Assembly (NCBI RefSeq): GCF_015207655.1
Contig: NZ_JADEWN010000013.1
Coordinates: 1-64,000, forward strand
Length of the DNA: 64,000 nt
Direction: 5' to 3'
From: Gloeocapsopsis crepidinum LEGE 06123
GTDB taxonomy: Bacteria; Cyanobacteriota; Cyanobacteriia; Cyanobacteriales; Chroococcidiopsidaceae
Positions 7,981-16,861 of the stretch are shown piece by piece. The translations under genes and the position numbers were made by a program. Numbering within the stretch: position 1 is the first letter of the stretch; every line of letters begins with the position of its first letter. The notes below the pieces were generated by a model. That model searched no databases and had not been told where the DNA came from. It saw only the letters and a program-made list of their open reading frames with translations.

Positions 7981-9114
7981 ATGCATGCGACAAAAATAAT
8001 TATCATTGGTGGTGGAATTGGTGGTGCAGCAACAGCATTAGCTTTACACTGTGCAGGCTTAGATTTCACAGTTTATGAGCGATCGCAACAATTACGCGAG
8101 GTTGGCGCTGGTATTGCACTTTGGGCAAATGCAACACATATCCTGAAGAATTTAGGTTTACTCGAAGATGCAATTCAGGTTGGCTGTCTCACTACAAATT
8201 ATCAGTTCAACTCTCAACGCGGTAAGGAGTTAGTAAACATAGCTGTATATGGTTTTGAGTTACCTGTTATCGGAATTCATCGCGCCGAATTACATCAGTT
8301 GCTATGGCGTAATGTTCCGCGTGAAAAGTTCATTTTAGGAGAAACCTTTGAGCGATTCGAGCGTAGGGAAAACCGAGTTTGTGCTTACTTTAAGTCGGGT
8401 TTGAGTGTTGTAGGAGGTGCTTTGATTGGCGCTGATGGTTTGCGATCGCAGGTGCGAACATTACTCTTGGGCGATCAACCGCCAACGTACCGTAACTTTA
8501 AAACTTGGCGTGGTTTAACTGATTATATTCCGAATGGATTCCGCCCTGGCTACATTCAAGAGTTTTTAGGATGTGGCAAAGGTTTTGGTTTTATGATGCT
8601 GGGCAAAGGAAAAATGTATTGGTACGCCGCAGCTTACGCCCCAGAAGCCCAACCGGATGCGGCGATCAGTCGTAAACAAGAACTAGAAAGAATGTATCAA
8701 GACTGGTTTCCATCGATTCCTGAATTGATTGCTGCCACAGAAGAAGCTAACATTTTGACAACGGATCTTTATGACCGTCCCCCAATCCAACCGTGGAGTC
8801 AGCAAAATATAACATTACTTGGTGATGCTGCGCACCCCATGCTACCTACAATGGGACAAGGAGCTTGTACTGCTTTAGAGGATGCGTATGTCATTGCCAA
8901 ATGCTTGCAAGCATCAGATCCAATAACTGCTTTCCAAAATTATGAATCCTTACGATTTGAGCGGACGAAGGCGATTGTCATAAAGTCTTTACGCTCAAGC
9001 AAAATGGGTGAATTAACACATCCTTTAGCTGTAGGTTTTCGCAATGCTTTGATGAAAGTTATGAGTTCAGCAATTAGTAACAGCTTTAATTCACTTCATG
9101 CTTACAGAACTTAG
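7981..9114 (+). CDS. FAD-dependent aromatic-ring-type monooxygenase
   Basis: A 377-residue class A flavoprotein monooxygenase (PHBH, salicylate hydroxylase and zeaxanthin epoxidase superfamily). The Rossmann motif is IIIIGGGIGGAA near residue 6, the DG motif is ALIGADGLRS near 155, and the GD motif is TLLGDAAHPMLPTMGQGACT near 280. It uses NAD(P)H and O2 to hydroxylate or epoxidise a small substrate that cannot be named here. ATG 7981 is preferred because AGAAGG (7964-7969) is properly spaced from it; the GTG at 7969 overlaps that ribosome site. It is divergent from a TetR gene with shared operators, suggesting ligand-induced expression. Its end overlaps the end of the broken hemJ copy by four bases, tail to tail. 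Confidence 0.9.
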   Translation: MHATKIIIIGGGIGGAATALALHCAGLDFTVYERSQQLREVGAGIALWANATHILKNLGLLEDAIQVGCLTTNYQFNSQRGKELVNIAVYGFELPVIGIHRAELHQLLWRNVPREKFILGETFERFERRENRVCAYFKSGLSVVGGALIGADGLRSQVRTLLLGDQPPTYRNFKTWRGLTDYIPNGFRPGYIQEFLGCGKGFGFMMLGKGKMYWYAAAYAPEAQPDAAISRKQELERMYQDWFPSIPELIAATEEANILTTDLYDRPPIQPWSQQNITLLGDAAHPMLPTMGQGACTALEDAYVIAKCLQASDPITAFQNYESLRFERTKAIVIKSLRSSKMGELTHPLAVGFRNALMKVMSSAISNSFNSLHAYRT

Positions 9115-9675
9115 ATATTATTAGAAACACCCAATTTCTTTTGCAAGCTACGTTTATGTGCATAGAGTTGAATAATCACACCAAAAGTCAAAACTGTAAC
9201 TACTGTTCCCCACACTATAATACTCGTTGGCAAGTTGTTTTTGAAGATTGCAAATAACACCACTAAACCAAGCAAGATAGTAGGTATCTCATTAATTCGC
9301 CGCATTTGCAGACTATTGAAATAACACGTTTTGTTCTCTAGCTGATGAATCAATCGTCCGCAGTAAAAATGAAACGTTACTAGTAATAATACAAAGAACA
9401 GCTTAACATGAAGCCAAGTCTGCCTCAAAACATCTGGTTCAGTAGTCACAATCCCAATCGCCATGATCAATTGTAAATATCATTGCTGGCATCATAATTA
9501 ACTTATAAAGCAGCTTTTCAATTCGGCTATATTCTTCTTGCAGCGCAGTTTTTACAGGTTCTTGACGTTCTTCAGCTTCGATGTGATAGATAAAAAGACG
9601 TGGTAAATAGAATAAGCCTGCAAACCATGCTACAAAGCCAAGGATGTGGAACGACTTAAACCAAAGGTATGCCAT
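9111..9675 (-). pseudogene. hemJ: Frameshifted second copy of hemJ (protoporphyrinogen oxidase HemJ-like)
   Basis: Two overlapping frames together match the intact HemJ encoded at 61243-61809. The upstream frame (9675 down to about 9472) begins MAYLWFKSFHILGFVAWFAG. The downstream frame (from about 9464) runs MAIGIVTTEPDVLRQTWLHV to the end. Between codon ACA (9472-9474) and ATG (9462-9464) there are seven bases where the intact copy has two codons, so one extra base at about 9465-9471 shifts the frame. All four hydrophobic helices are otherwise preserved on both sides. This is either a recent pseudogene or a sequencing error. HemJ oxidises protoporphyrinogen IX for haem and chlorophyll. Confidence 0.85.
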
Positions 9676-9749
9676 AAAGCTTACAAGACCGTCAAGATAA
9701 CTAGCCCCTATAGTATAAACAATGCTTCTACTAGTAACCTTTCAGAAAT

Positions 9750-10040
9750 TTAACAAACGATTTCATAATGTTCTACCGTTGGAAACGGCTCATAGAAATG
9801 ATGCAATAGAGAACGCCACTCTTGATACTCTGGCGATTGTCGAAATCCAACTATATGATCTTCTAACTTCTGCCAGCGTACAAGCAATATATATCTATTT
9901 GTAGTTTCTAAGCAACGTTGCAGTTCATGGGAACTGTATCCAGGCATAGAAGCAATGATAGTTAAAGCAGTTTTGAAAGCAGTTTCAAATTCAACAGCCA
10001 AACCAGGCTTAATGTCGAGAATTGCAACTTCTAGTATCAC
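9750..10040 (-). CDS. Antibiotic biosynthesis monooxygenase (ABM)-family protein
   Basis: A 96-residue ABM-fold (dimeric alpha-beta barrel) protein. Typical elements are VILEVAILDIKPG at the start, the central MPGYSSHELQRCLE and the C-terminal YEPFPTVEHYE. Members are small cofactor-free or haem-binding oxygenases, many of unknown substrate. GTG 10040 is chosen as the start because the family begins at M-I-L-E-V-A, and an AGGAT sits about ten bases upstream. A longer frame to 10157 adds residues that do not resemble the family. Its nearness to the FAD monooxygenase is not enough to link them. Confidence 0.8.
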   Translation of the reverse strand: MILEVAILDIKPGLAVEFETAFKTALTIIASMPGYSSHELQRCLETTNRYILLVRWQKLEDHIVGFRQSPEYQEWRSLLHHFYEPFPTVEHYEIVC

Positions 10041-10180
10041 AGGTTGGAATCCTAACTCAACATCGATTGCGACTTTTCTTAGCCCCACGCATAGCTTGAG
10101 GGCTAACAGGCGGTTGCTTTGCAAATCATCTAACATAATTAACCACAGCTTAAACAACCGTTTGCTACAATCAAATATTA

Positions 10181-10366
10181 TTAGCCTGCTTCGTCACTGA
10201 GCATCTTAATAATATGTCTAGCAAGCTGCTCTTTGATTTCTCGGTGTCTAGGCACAGGTTGAGAAATCTTTGTTTTTGGGTTTTGATACCAATTATGTTT
10301 GCCACCGTGACGGATGAAAACACAACCCATTTCCTCAATCTTCTTAATTAAGTCTCTGCGCTTCAC
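10181..10366 (-). CDS. hicA: HicA-family toxin (mRNA interferase)
   Basis: A 61-residue double-stranded-RNA-binding-like HicA protein: MKRRDLIKKIEEMGCVFIRH, then GGKHNWYQNP with the catalytic-type His and the typical GGKH, and the C-terminal EIKEQLARHIIKML helix. HicA toxins cut mRNA independently of ribosomes. Its ATG overlaps the stop of the upstream hicB by four bases (ATGA), giving the antitoxin-first order found in many cyanobacterial HicBA pairs. Full length for the family. Confidence 0.9.
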   Translation of the reverse strand: MKRRDLIKKIEEMGCVFIRHGGKHNWYQNPKTKISQPVPRHREIKEQLARHIIKMLSDEAG

Positions 10367-10551
10367 AGCACTTCAAGTTCTGCAACTTTACGAACATTTG
10401 GAATAGTGCCACTTGTTAACTCATTATAAATATCGAGCAGATTGTCTCTTAATTCCTCTTCCGTCTCGCCTTGAGTCCAATAGTCAGGATATTCTTCGAG
10501 AAAGCCTAACCACATATCATCATCTTGCCAATAAATGTACCTCTGTTTCAT
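10363..10551 (-). CDS. hicB: HicB-family antitoxin (short form)
   Basis: A 62-residue HicB-like protein with the partial RNase H-like fold: a strand YIYWQDDDMWLGFLEEYPDY, then TQGETEEELRDNLLDIYNEL, the conserved T-x-G-x-T-xx-E-L segment. It ends before any DNA-binding domain, so neutralisation would be by direct binding to HicA and autoregulation would need another mechanism. It overlaps hicA by four bases and is the promoter-proximal gene. Confidence 0.88.
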   Translation of the reverse strand: MKQRYIYWQDDDMWLGFLEEYPDYWTQGETEEELRDNLLDIYNELTSGTIPNVRKVAELEVL

Positions 10552-10678
10552 CTGGCACCTCTTTTTGAACTAAGAAGTAAGTCAACTTAATTAAATGTTC
10601 TAGCGTTTGATCTAATGAACTTACTTAAATTGTTTGAGTATCAAAAAGTAACTGCTATTGCTTGATATGTAGATACAT

Positions 10679-12217
10679 TTACCTCACAGAAAATGCTTCA
10701 CTAAAGCGACGTGTTACTGGTTCGAGTAAGAACGTTAAAATTGATTTGCGACGCGTGACAATTTCGCCTGTTGCACTCATACCTGGAGTTAACTGTACTT
10801 CTTGACCGCGAACTTGTAGTGCATTTTTCTCTAATTTGAGTCGTGTGGGAAATACTAAGCCTAACTTTTCATCATTAACGGCATTAGGACTCACACTAAT
10901 CACTTCAGCGTTAATTGTGCCGAATTCTTGAAAGGGGAAAGTTGCCAATTTCACTTTTGCCCGCATTCCCTCGCGAATAAAGCCAATATCGCGGTTAAGG
11001 ACTCGGACTTCTAGTAACAATTCTTCACCGTCAGGGAGAATTGAGAGCAACTCTTCTCCAGGTTGTACCGGTCCACTTGTTGCTTTAATGCTATAAATTG
11101 TGCCATCTACTGGAGCTGTAATAACTTCTTGTTCGCGCTGTTTTTGTGCTTGAACTAGTTGTCCTTGAACTGTTGCTTGCTCTTCTCGCCGTCTGTTAAG
11201 TTGTGTTAAAATTTCGCTTTGGCGTTCTGATGCCAAACTCGCTGCTTGATCGCGTGCAGCTTGATACGCTTGTTCGGCTTGGCGCACTTGTTGTGCTTGA
11301 GCTGTAATTTCTTTTTCTATTGACATCACGCGATCTTGTGCTTCGACAATCCGCGATTGCGCATTAGTTATTCCGTCTTCGGCGTTAGTCACCCCTGCTT
11401 GCGCTTGCAAAACAGCGTTTTGTGCTTCGATGTAATCAAGCCGAGGTGCTGCACCATCTTCTAGAAGAGTACGCAGGCTTGCTTCGCGTTTTTCAGCGTT
11501 TGCTAATAAACTTTTGGCTTTTTCTGCAATACTTCGAGCATTAGCTTGGTTTTGCTGAGCGTTGGCTACAGTTGTTCTTGCGTTCACAAGGTTATCTTGC
11601 AAACGGCTTAAGCGTACTCTCGCTTCGTTAGCTACTGCTGCTTGACGATTTGCTTCAGCTACTGCTGCTGCTTGACGTGCTTCAAAGTTTTGCATTCGAG
11701 AAGTGAGTAACTGATCTTGGAGATCGGTTCCTGATGCTGCTGCACCCTTACGTTCTGCTTCTAATCGTTCGAGATCTTCGCCAATCAATTGTGCCGATCG
11801 CGTTAAGCGATCAACTTCGGCTTGAGGTAAATCGGAGTTTCGTTCCACAAGAACATCGCCTTGATTGACGCGATCGCCTTCTCGTACTCGTACCGCTAAA
11901 ATTGATCCTTCTCCTAATGCGCGCACTGGTCGTACTTGTGTAGACGCGATTAATTCTCCTGGTGCTACCGCAACTTCGTCAATTTTGCTAAAATGCGCCC
12001 AACCAATTGCACCAAACACTAGTAAACTAATGCTTCCTGCTAAAAGTCTGGTGTATAAAGGAGGTAATTCTTGAACTGCTTTACCCAACTCGTATGAGAG
12101 GAACTCATCGGGACTTGCAAATTGCTGCTTCACCTGCCGTGATTGTGCAGGCGAGGAAGCTAGTGTTGGACGTTTTACTCTTTGCTGCGTTGTATCCATC
12201 TGAAACTGATGGTGCAC
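10679..12217 (-). CDS. HlyD-family periplasmic adaptor (membrane fusion protein)
   Basis: A 512-residue adaptor: cytoplasmic N-terminal tail, one membrane helix at about 60-80 (LLAGSISLLVFGAIGWAHF), a lipoyl half-motif (VREGDRVNQGDVLVE), a very long Ala/Gln/Glu-rich coiled-coil hairpin from about 130 to 345, the second lipoyl half (ITAPVDGTIYSI) and a beta-barrel domain (GMRAKVKLATFPF). Such proteins link an inner-membrane ABC exporter to the outer membrane in type I secretion. No exporter ATPase or TolC gene is adjacent, so its partner must be encoded elsewhere. The gene is monocistronic as seen here, with a divergent small gene upstream. Confidence 0.92.
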   Translation of the reverse strand: MHHQFQMDTTQQRVKRPTLASSPAQSRQVKQQFASPDEFLSYELGKAVQELPPLYTRLLAGSISLLVFGAIGWAHFSKIDEVAVAPGELIASTQVRPVRALGEGSILAVRVREGDRVNQGDVLVERNSDLPQAEVDRLTRSAQLIGEDLERLEAERKGAAASGTDLQDQLLTSRMQNFEARQAAAVAEANRQAAVANEARVRLSRLQDNLVNARTTVANAQQNQANARSIAEKAKSLLANAEKREASLRTLLEDGAAPRLDYIEAQNAVLQAQAGVTNAEDGITNAQSRIVEAQDRVMSIEKEITAQAQQVRQAEQAYQAARDQAASLASERQSEILTQLNRRREEQATVQGQLVQAQKQREQEVITAPVDGTIYSIKATSGPVQPGEELLSILPDGEELLLEVRVLNRDIGFIREGMRAKVKLATFPFQEFGTINAEVISVSPNAVNDEKLGLVFPTRLKLEKNALQVRGQEVQLTPGMSATGEIVTRRKSILTFLLEPVTRRFSEAFSVR

Positions 12218-12364
12218 TACCTAATGATGTTTAACTGATCTAGCGAAGACTATTCACAATTTTGCTATATCTAAAGTAAGGCTTAACTGATGTTAGTTCT
12301 TCAGATTTAGCTAGTAGTTGTTAATTATACTAAAAATCTTGTATTACCACTTAATCTTTATTTT

Positions 12365-12652
12365 ATGATACTGCAACTGCTTCTCCTGATTCATACAATT
12401 CAACCATTTTTAGTTCCGATTTGCTTTGTTTGTGCTTGGGCATTTATGAGTGCGATCGCCTGGAGCTTGTGGACTGCAGTCCGTGACGGTGTTGAGACTA
12501 GCAAGCGTTTGCATCAAATACCGTGTAGTCATTGTCAATATTTTACTGGTGACTATCGCTTAAAATGCACAGTTCAACCGAGTATTGCCAGTACCGAAGC
12601 AGCAGTTAATTGTCTAGACTACCAACCAAAAACGAATCCTCTACTATACTAA
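12365..12652 (+). CDS. Small membrane protein with C-terminal cysteines
   Basis: A 95-residue protein with an N-terminal hydrophobic stretch long enough for one or two helices (MILQLLLLIHTIQPFLVPIC and the following CAWAFMSAIAWSLW), then a soluble tail with CSHCQYF, LKCTVQ and VNCLDYQ. The four tail cysteines could bind a metal or form disulfides. Similar short proteins occur widely in cyanobacteria without assigned function, as I recall. It is 39 bases upstream of the cupin gene and may be cotranscribed with it and chaN-like 13035. Confidence 0.65.
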   Translation: MILQLLLLIHTIQPFLVPICFVCAWAFMSAIAWSLWTAVRDGVETSKRLHQIPCSHCQYFTGDYRLKCTVQPSIASTEAAVNCLDYQPKTNPLLY

Positions 12653-12691
12653 GCAACATCTGACTGCATTAACTCTTTTCAAGTTTCCTCA

Positions 12692-13051
12692 ATGCTCGTA
12701 CAAAAACTCAATGCCTGCCCTGAATTTCTGGCTGGAGATAGCACGCATTTACGCGAATTATTGCACCCAGATAAACAAGCGATCGCCTTACGATATAGTT
12801 TAGCTCATGCTACTCTGCCCATAGGAGAAACTTCACAGCCGCACTCGTTGAAAACATCTGAAGTTTACTACGTTCTCAGCGGTAAAGGCGAAATGCATAT
12901 TGATGATGAAACTCAGATTGTCGAACCTGGTGATGCGGTTTACATTCCTCCTCATGCAAAACAGTTTATTCACAGTTGTGGTGATGAACCATTAGTTTTT
13001 ATTTGTATTGTTGATCCAGCATGGCGCAAAGAAGATGAAACGGTTTATTAA
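12692..13051 (+). CDS. Cupin-domain protein
   Basis: A 119-residue single-domain cupin. The metal site motifs are visible: SQPHSLKTSEVYYVLSGKGE, with H-x(4)-E, and later GDAVYIPPHAKQFIHS with the distal His. Small cupins bind a divalent metal and act as isomerases, dioxygenases or sugar-binding proteins; the sequence does not decide which. Its last 17 bases overlap the start of the ChaN-like gene, so the two are probably translated together. Confidence 0.88.
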   Translation: MLVQKLNACPEFLAGDSTHLRELLHPDKQAIALRYSLAHATLPIGETSQPHSLKTSEVYYVLSGKGEMHIDDETQIVEPGDAVYIPPHAKQFIHSCGDEPLVFICIVDPAWRKEDETVY

Positions 13052-13982
13052 AGAGCGTCTACTACGCATTTTGGTTTTATCACTGGGATTTGTTTGGTTG
13101 TATAGCATTCCAACTTATGCTGCAAGCACATTTTCCCTAGCCGAGACGTCTTCCTTAACTTTAACAAGAAAAAATCTAGCTTCTTCACCGCAAATACTAT
13201 CTAATCTGTCAGATCTTTTGCCACATCTAGAGAAAGCAAATGTAGTTTATTTAGGAGAAACCCACGACAACCCACAACACCATCAAATGCAGTTAGATAT
13301 CATTCAATCTCTGCACAAGCGACAGCCAAAAATTGCGATCGCGCTTGAAATGTTCCAACGCCCTTACCAACAATTTCTCGATCAGTATATTGTTGGAAAA
13401 ATTACAGAGCAAGAACTCTTAGAAAAAACCGAATATAATCAGCGTTGGGGTTTTCCGTGGGAACATTATGCTCCAATCCTCCGCTATGCTCAAGCAAACA
13501 AATTACCAGTTTTAGCTTTAAACGCTCCTTCTGAAATAACTCGCCAAGTTGCCCGTGAAGGATTAGCTAGTCTGACACGACAACAACGACAATTTATCCC
13601 GCCTGCTACAGAGATTCGCACAGATAATGTTGAGTATCGTCAACTGATTTTCGGTGCCTTCGAGCAACATCAACAAGCTGGACACGGTTCAAATTCGGAC
13701 TTGGAAAACTTTTTCCTCGCTCAAGTTTTATGGGATGAAACAATGGCAGAAAAAATTGCTCAGTTTCACCAAGCAAATCCTAGCTATCAAGTTATAGTAT
13801 TAGCAGGACAAGGACATATTATTTATGGTTATGGTATCCCTAGCCGCGTTGTTCGTCGCTTACCTAAAAATATTATTCAAAGCTCTGTTTTATTAAGTCC
13901 TCCGGAAGAAAAGGTTAATACTAATAGACCAATCGCAAATTTTATTATTGATTGCCCTAAGCTACAACAAATCACTCCTTAA
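13035..13982 (+). CDS. ChaN-family (DUF399) haem-binding-like protein, exported
   Basis: A 315-residue ChaN-family protein. The N terminus is a signal peptide (KRFIKERLLRILVLSLGFVW ... TYA-AS). The family signature follows: VVYLGETHDNPQHH, IALEMFQRPYQ, GFPWEHYAPIL, and near the end LAGQGHIIYGYGIPSR. ChaN of Campylobacter binds haem and is iron-regulated; in cyanobacteria the role is not established. ATG 13035 is chosen over the upstream TTG 13008 because it gives a normal signal peptide. It starts inside the cupin gene, so coupling is likely. Cys for lipid attachment is not seen, so it should be a soluble periplasmic form. Confidence 0.88.
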   Translation: MKRFIKERLLRILVLSLGFVWLYSIPTYAASTFSLAETSSLTLTRKNLASSPQILSNLSDLLPHLEKANVVYLGETHDNPQHHQMQLDIIQSLHKRQPKIAIALEMFQRPYQQFLDQYIVGKITEQELLEKTEYNQRWGFPWEHYAPILRYAQANKLPVLALNAPSEITRQVAREGLASLTRQQRQFIPPATEIRTDNVEYRQLIFGAFEQHQQAGHGSNSDLENFFLAQVLWDETMAEKIAQFHQANPSYQVIVLAGQGHIIYGYGIPSRVVRRLPKNIIQSSVLLSPPEEKVNTNRPIANFIIDCPKLQQITP

Positions 13983-14049
13983 AACGAAAACTTGCTACTA
14001 GTGAACTCGTTATTAATCTAAGTAAGTAAAAATAATTATTAATTGCAAA

Positions 14050-14153
14050 TTTTAGGCTGGTTAATAGTTAATTGTTGCTCCAATGAGCATAAACCATTGA
14101 CCAATCACAGCCCTCAAGTCCTCAAGTTACGTTGATTTTCACCCACTTACTTA
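14050..14153. repeat. Dispersed intergenic repeat B, copy 1
   Basis: About 104 bases starting TTTTAGGCTGGTTAATAG and ending CACCCACTTACTTA. They align along their whole length with 44279-44381 (shared blocks GCTGGTTAATRGTTAAT, ACCATTGACC, ACAGCCCT, ACGTYGATTT, ACACCCACTTACTTA with small gaps). Here it fills the spacer between two convergent genes; the other copy lies upstream of the subtilase gene. Confidence 0.6.
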
Positions 14154-14167
14154 TTCTTTATAAATTG

Positions 14168-16522
14168 CTAAGAAGTTTCTGTTGTAGGTGTGTAGTTCAG
14201 TGGTAGCGTAACAGTAAAAGTCGTGCCAACTCCCACTTCACTTTCCACAGTAATTTGACCGCCATGTAAATCAACGGCATCTTTAACGATAACTAGCCCA
14301 AGTCCAGTTCCAGGAAGCTTGCCAGTATTACTACAACGGTAAAAGGAAGTAAATAGATTTGCTTGATCTGCTCTAGGAATACCGATTCCGCAATCTTGAA
14401 CGCGAAATATCGCAGTTTCCTCATCACAAATCAAGTTCAATTGAACATTGCCACCTTGAGGAGAGTACTTAATAGCGTTTGAGAGTAAATTTGTGAGGAT
14501 GTATCTTAACAAAGTTTCATCTAAGCAAGTTTGGTTGCAGTAGCCTTGACTGATAAATGTTATTTGACGCTGATCGCCAGTACCGAGGTGTAGTTCTTCA
14601 ATTAAAGAATGACAAAAGTCTACAAGATTAAGAACAGTTGGGTTAAATTCTAGTTTTCCTGCTTCTGCTTTACTAATGATCAAAATATTATCTAATAACT
14701 GCGTTAACCGTTTGACACCCGTTTGAATTTGGTCAAAATATCTATTCTTTTGCTTTGCGCTTGCTTTGCGATCAAACTTTTCTAGCATGGCAGCGCTCAT
14801 TTTGATTGCAGTTAAGGGTGTGCGAAACTCGTGCGATGTATGGGCAATGAAACGAGATTTGAGTTCGCTTAGCTCTTTTTCTTGTGCTAATTCCTGACGT
14901 GTTTCTTGTGCTTGCTTGCGCTCGGTGATATCTTGAGTCAACCCAACAATGCGGTACACTTCTCCTTTTGGGTTGTGGACTGGAAACGTGCGAGTCCAAA
15001 GCCAGCGCACTGAGCCATTAGACTGTACAATCCGAAACTCAACGTTATAGGTTCCATAGGTAGTTTTGCGGTCTTTGGGAAACACATGTTTGCGATCTTC
15101 TGGATAAACAGCATCGAGCCAGGAGTTCGGGTTAGCGTACAAACTTTCACAAGTTTTACCCCAGATTTGCTCGTAGGCAGGACTAATGTAGATGATCTCA
15201 TTCACATCAGGATCGCTAATCCAGAATACCTCTTGAATATTTTCTGCAAGTTGCCGAAATTTTTCTTCACTTGAACGCACTGACTCTTCTGCTTCTTGAA
15301 GTTCGCAGATTTTCATCTGCAACTGTTGATTACTGATTTTCAAATCATTTTCCTGCATAGTTAGTGTTGAAACTAACTTGTTAAGAGACTTAGAGAGATT
15401 GGCAACCTCATCTCGACCTTGTACCACTGGAATATTAAGTCTTGTATTTCCTTGACGGATGCGGTCGGCGGCGGCGGCGATCGCCAACATTGGTTTTGTA
15501 ATATGTTCAGCAATTACCCAACCTAGAATCGCAAATAACACACCTAGTGTGACGTTCCAAGCAAATATTTGGTGCTGTAACTGTCGGGCTGGAGCAAAGG
15601 CTACATCTGTTCTCTGCCGTACCAATACCAACCACCCCAATCCAGGGTAATCACGATAACCACTACTTCGAGCAAAGCCAGTTAGATAGGTATGTCCATC
15701 GAACCAGGTTTCAATTCTATAGCTATTTAGCCCACGTTGAGCCTCTTTAACACTCATCAAAGGTAAAGGTTCTGCTGGTAAGTTGTCTGCTTGTGGTTGT
15801 GCGTTAAACCCTGGTGGACCTAATAATTCGCTGCCATCTTCTCGAAGAACAAACATTTCTGTGTTGCGGCTCTGCAGCGATCGCAATAGCGATTTTTTCA
15901 CTTCCTGAGACCACGTCCAACTGAGATGAGCACCTAGTACGCCTCGCGGATTACCTTGAAGATCCACCACTGGTGCTGCTACGTCGACAAAGCGTAGTGG
16001 CTCATGACTGGGACTTGGTAGTAACTTAGCAAGCTTGAGGGCTTCATGAACATCACCTACATAGGGGGCTTGTTGTCCACCAATAAACCAAGGTCTTTGA
16101 GCAACACTTACGCCTTCTAGCAAATTTCCAGTACTCGCTTGGACAACACCCTGATTATCTGTTAAGCCAATCCATGCATATTTGGGATAAGTACTTTGCA
16201 GCTTTTCTAAGAGTGTGCGCTGCTCTAGCAGGTTAGAGTTAGGATTGCGAATAATATTGAGCGTGCTGACGATTTGAAGATCGCGGTAGCGCTCGAACAT
16301 TCCTCGATCTAGTTTGTCAGTCATCTGATATGCTAGTTCCGCGAGCGATTGACCAACATTAACTTTGATTTGCTCGCTTGCTGTATAACCTACAATTAAA
16401 CTGGCTAAGATCGAGAGTAAGAAAGCAATAACACCAATTGCCAGTCCAAAACGGGCTTTAAAGCTGCGATGTGGATTAAGATTAGCCATCAAGTCGCGTG
16501 AAAACCTAAGCATCCAAAGCAT
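14168..16522 (-). CDS. Cache-HAMP-PAS sensor histidine kinase
   Basis: A 784-residue membrane sensor kinase. Order: membrane helix at about 25-48, a periplasmic dCache-type domain to about 315 (RPWFIGGQQAPYVGDVHEA and RGVLGAHLSWTW are typical), second helix at about 325-345, HAMP, a short coiled coil, PAS at about 420-540 (REIVG-type end GLTQDITERKQ), HisKA with SHEFRTPLTAIKMSAAMLEK, and HATPase with N box LLSNAIKYSPQGG and G boxes DCGIGIP and GTGLGLVIVKDAV. It would sense an extracellular small molecule and pass phosphate to a response regulator. No regulator gene adjoins it. The N terminus has several in-frame Met codons; the protein may begin at MANLNPHRSF instead. Confidence 0.92.
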   Translation of the reverse strand: MLWMLRFSRDLMANLNPHRSFKARFGLAIGVIAFLLSILASLIVGYTASEQIKVNVGQSLAELAYQMTDKLDRGMFERYRDLQIVSTLNIIRNPNSNLLEQRTLLEKLQSTYPKYAWIGLTDNQGVVQASTGNLLEGVSVAQRPWFIGGQQAPYVGDVHEALKLAKLLPSPSHEPLRFVDVAAPVVDLQGNPRGVLGAHLSWTWSQEVKKSLLRSLQSRNTEMFVLREDGSELLGPPGFNAQPQADNLPAEPLPLMSVKEAQRGLNSYRIETWFDGHTYLTGFARSSGYRDYPGLGWLVLVRQRTDVAFAPARQLQHQIFAWNVTLGVLFAILGWVIAEHITKPMLAIAAAADRIRQGNTRLNIPVVQGRDEVANLSKSLNKLVSTLTMQENDLKISNQQLQMKICELQEAEESVRSSEEKFRQLAENIQEVFWISDPDVNEIIYISPAYEQIWGKTCESLYANPNSWLDAVYPEDRKHVFPKDRKTTYGTYNVEFRIVQSNGSVRWLWTRTFPVHNPKGEVYRIVGLTQDITERKQAQETRQELAQEKELSELKSRFIAHTSHEFRTPLTAIKMSAAMLEKFDRKASAKQKNRYFDQIQTGVKRLTQLLDNILIISKAEAGKLEFNPTVLNLVDFCHSLIEELHLGTGDQRQITFISQGYCNQTCLDETLLRYILTNLLSNAIKYSPQGGNVQLNLICDEETAIFRVQDCGIGIPRADQANLFTSFYRCSNTGKLPGTGLGLVIVKDAVDLHGGQITVESEVGVGTTFTVTLPLNYTPTTETS

Positions 16523-16861
16523 TCTTCGCCATGTTCTCCTGGAGAAAAGTCTTTGGCAGTTGTACCGTTCTTCTATTCATAGCAACATCCACTCTTGCTT
16601 TTTTGCGGTATTTACTGATTTCTGGCGTCTACAGTAAAGTGCGTTCTCGCACAGTAGCATTACGCAACAGAACACATAGCAAAACTTAACTTCACCTCAG
16701 TTCTACATCCAACCGAAATTTTACTTAAGTTACGCAATTAAACTGAGTTTGCAGCTGGTTTTACTTAAAAAGACAGTATTTTTTTATACCGCAAGATATC
16801 TCCCTCACAAATGCGCAAGGTGCTAGTTGTAGAGCAAATAGAGTACTTTGGTTATAAAGTC
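16523..16861. other. Intergenic region, nothing recognised
   Basis: Spacer between two minus-strand genes. It should hold the promoter of the Cache histidine kinase near 16530-16600. No gene, repeat or convincing terminator seen. Confidence 0.5.
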
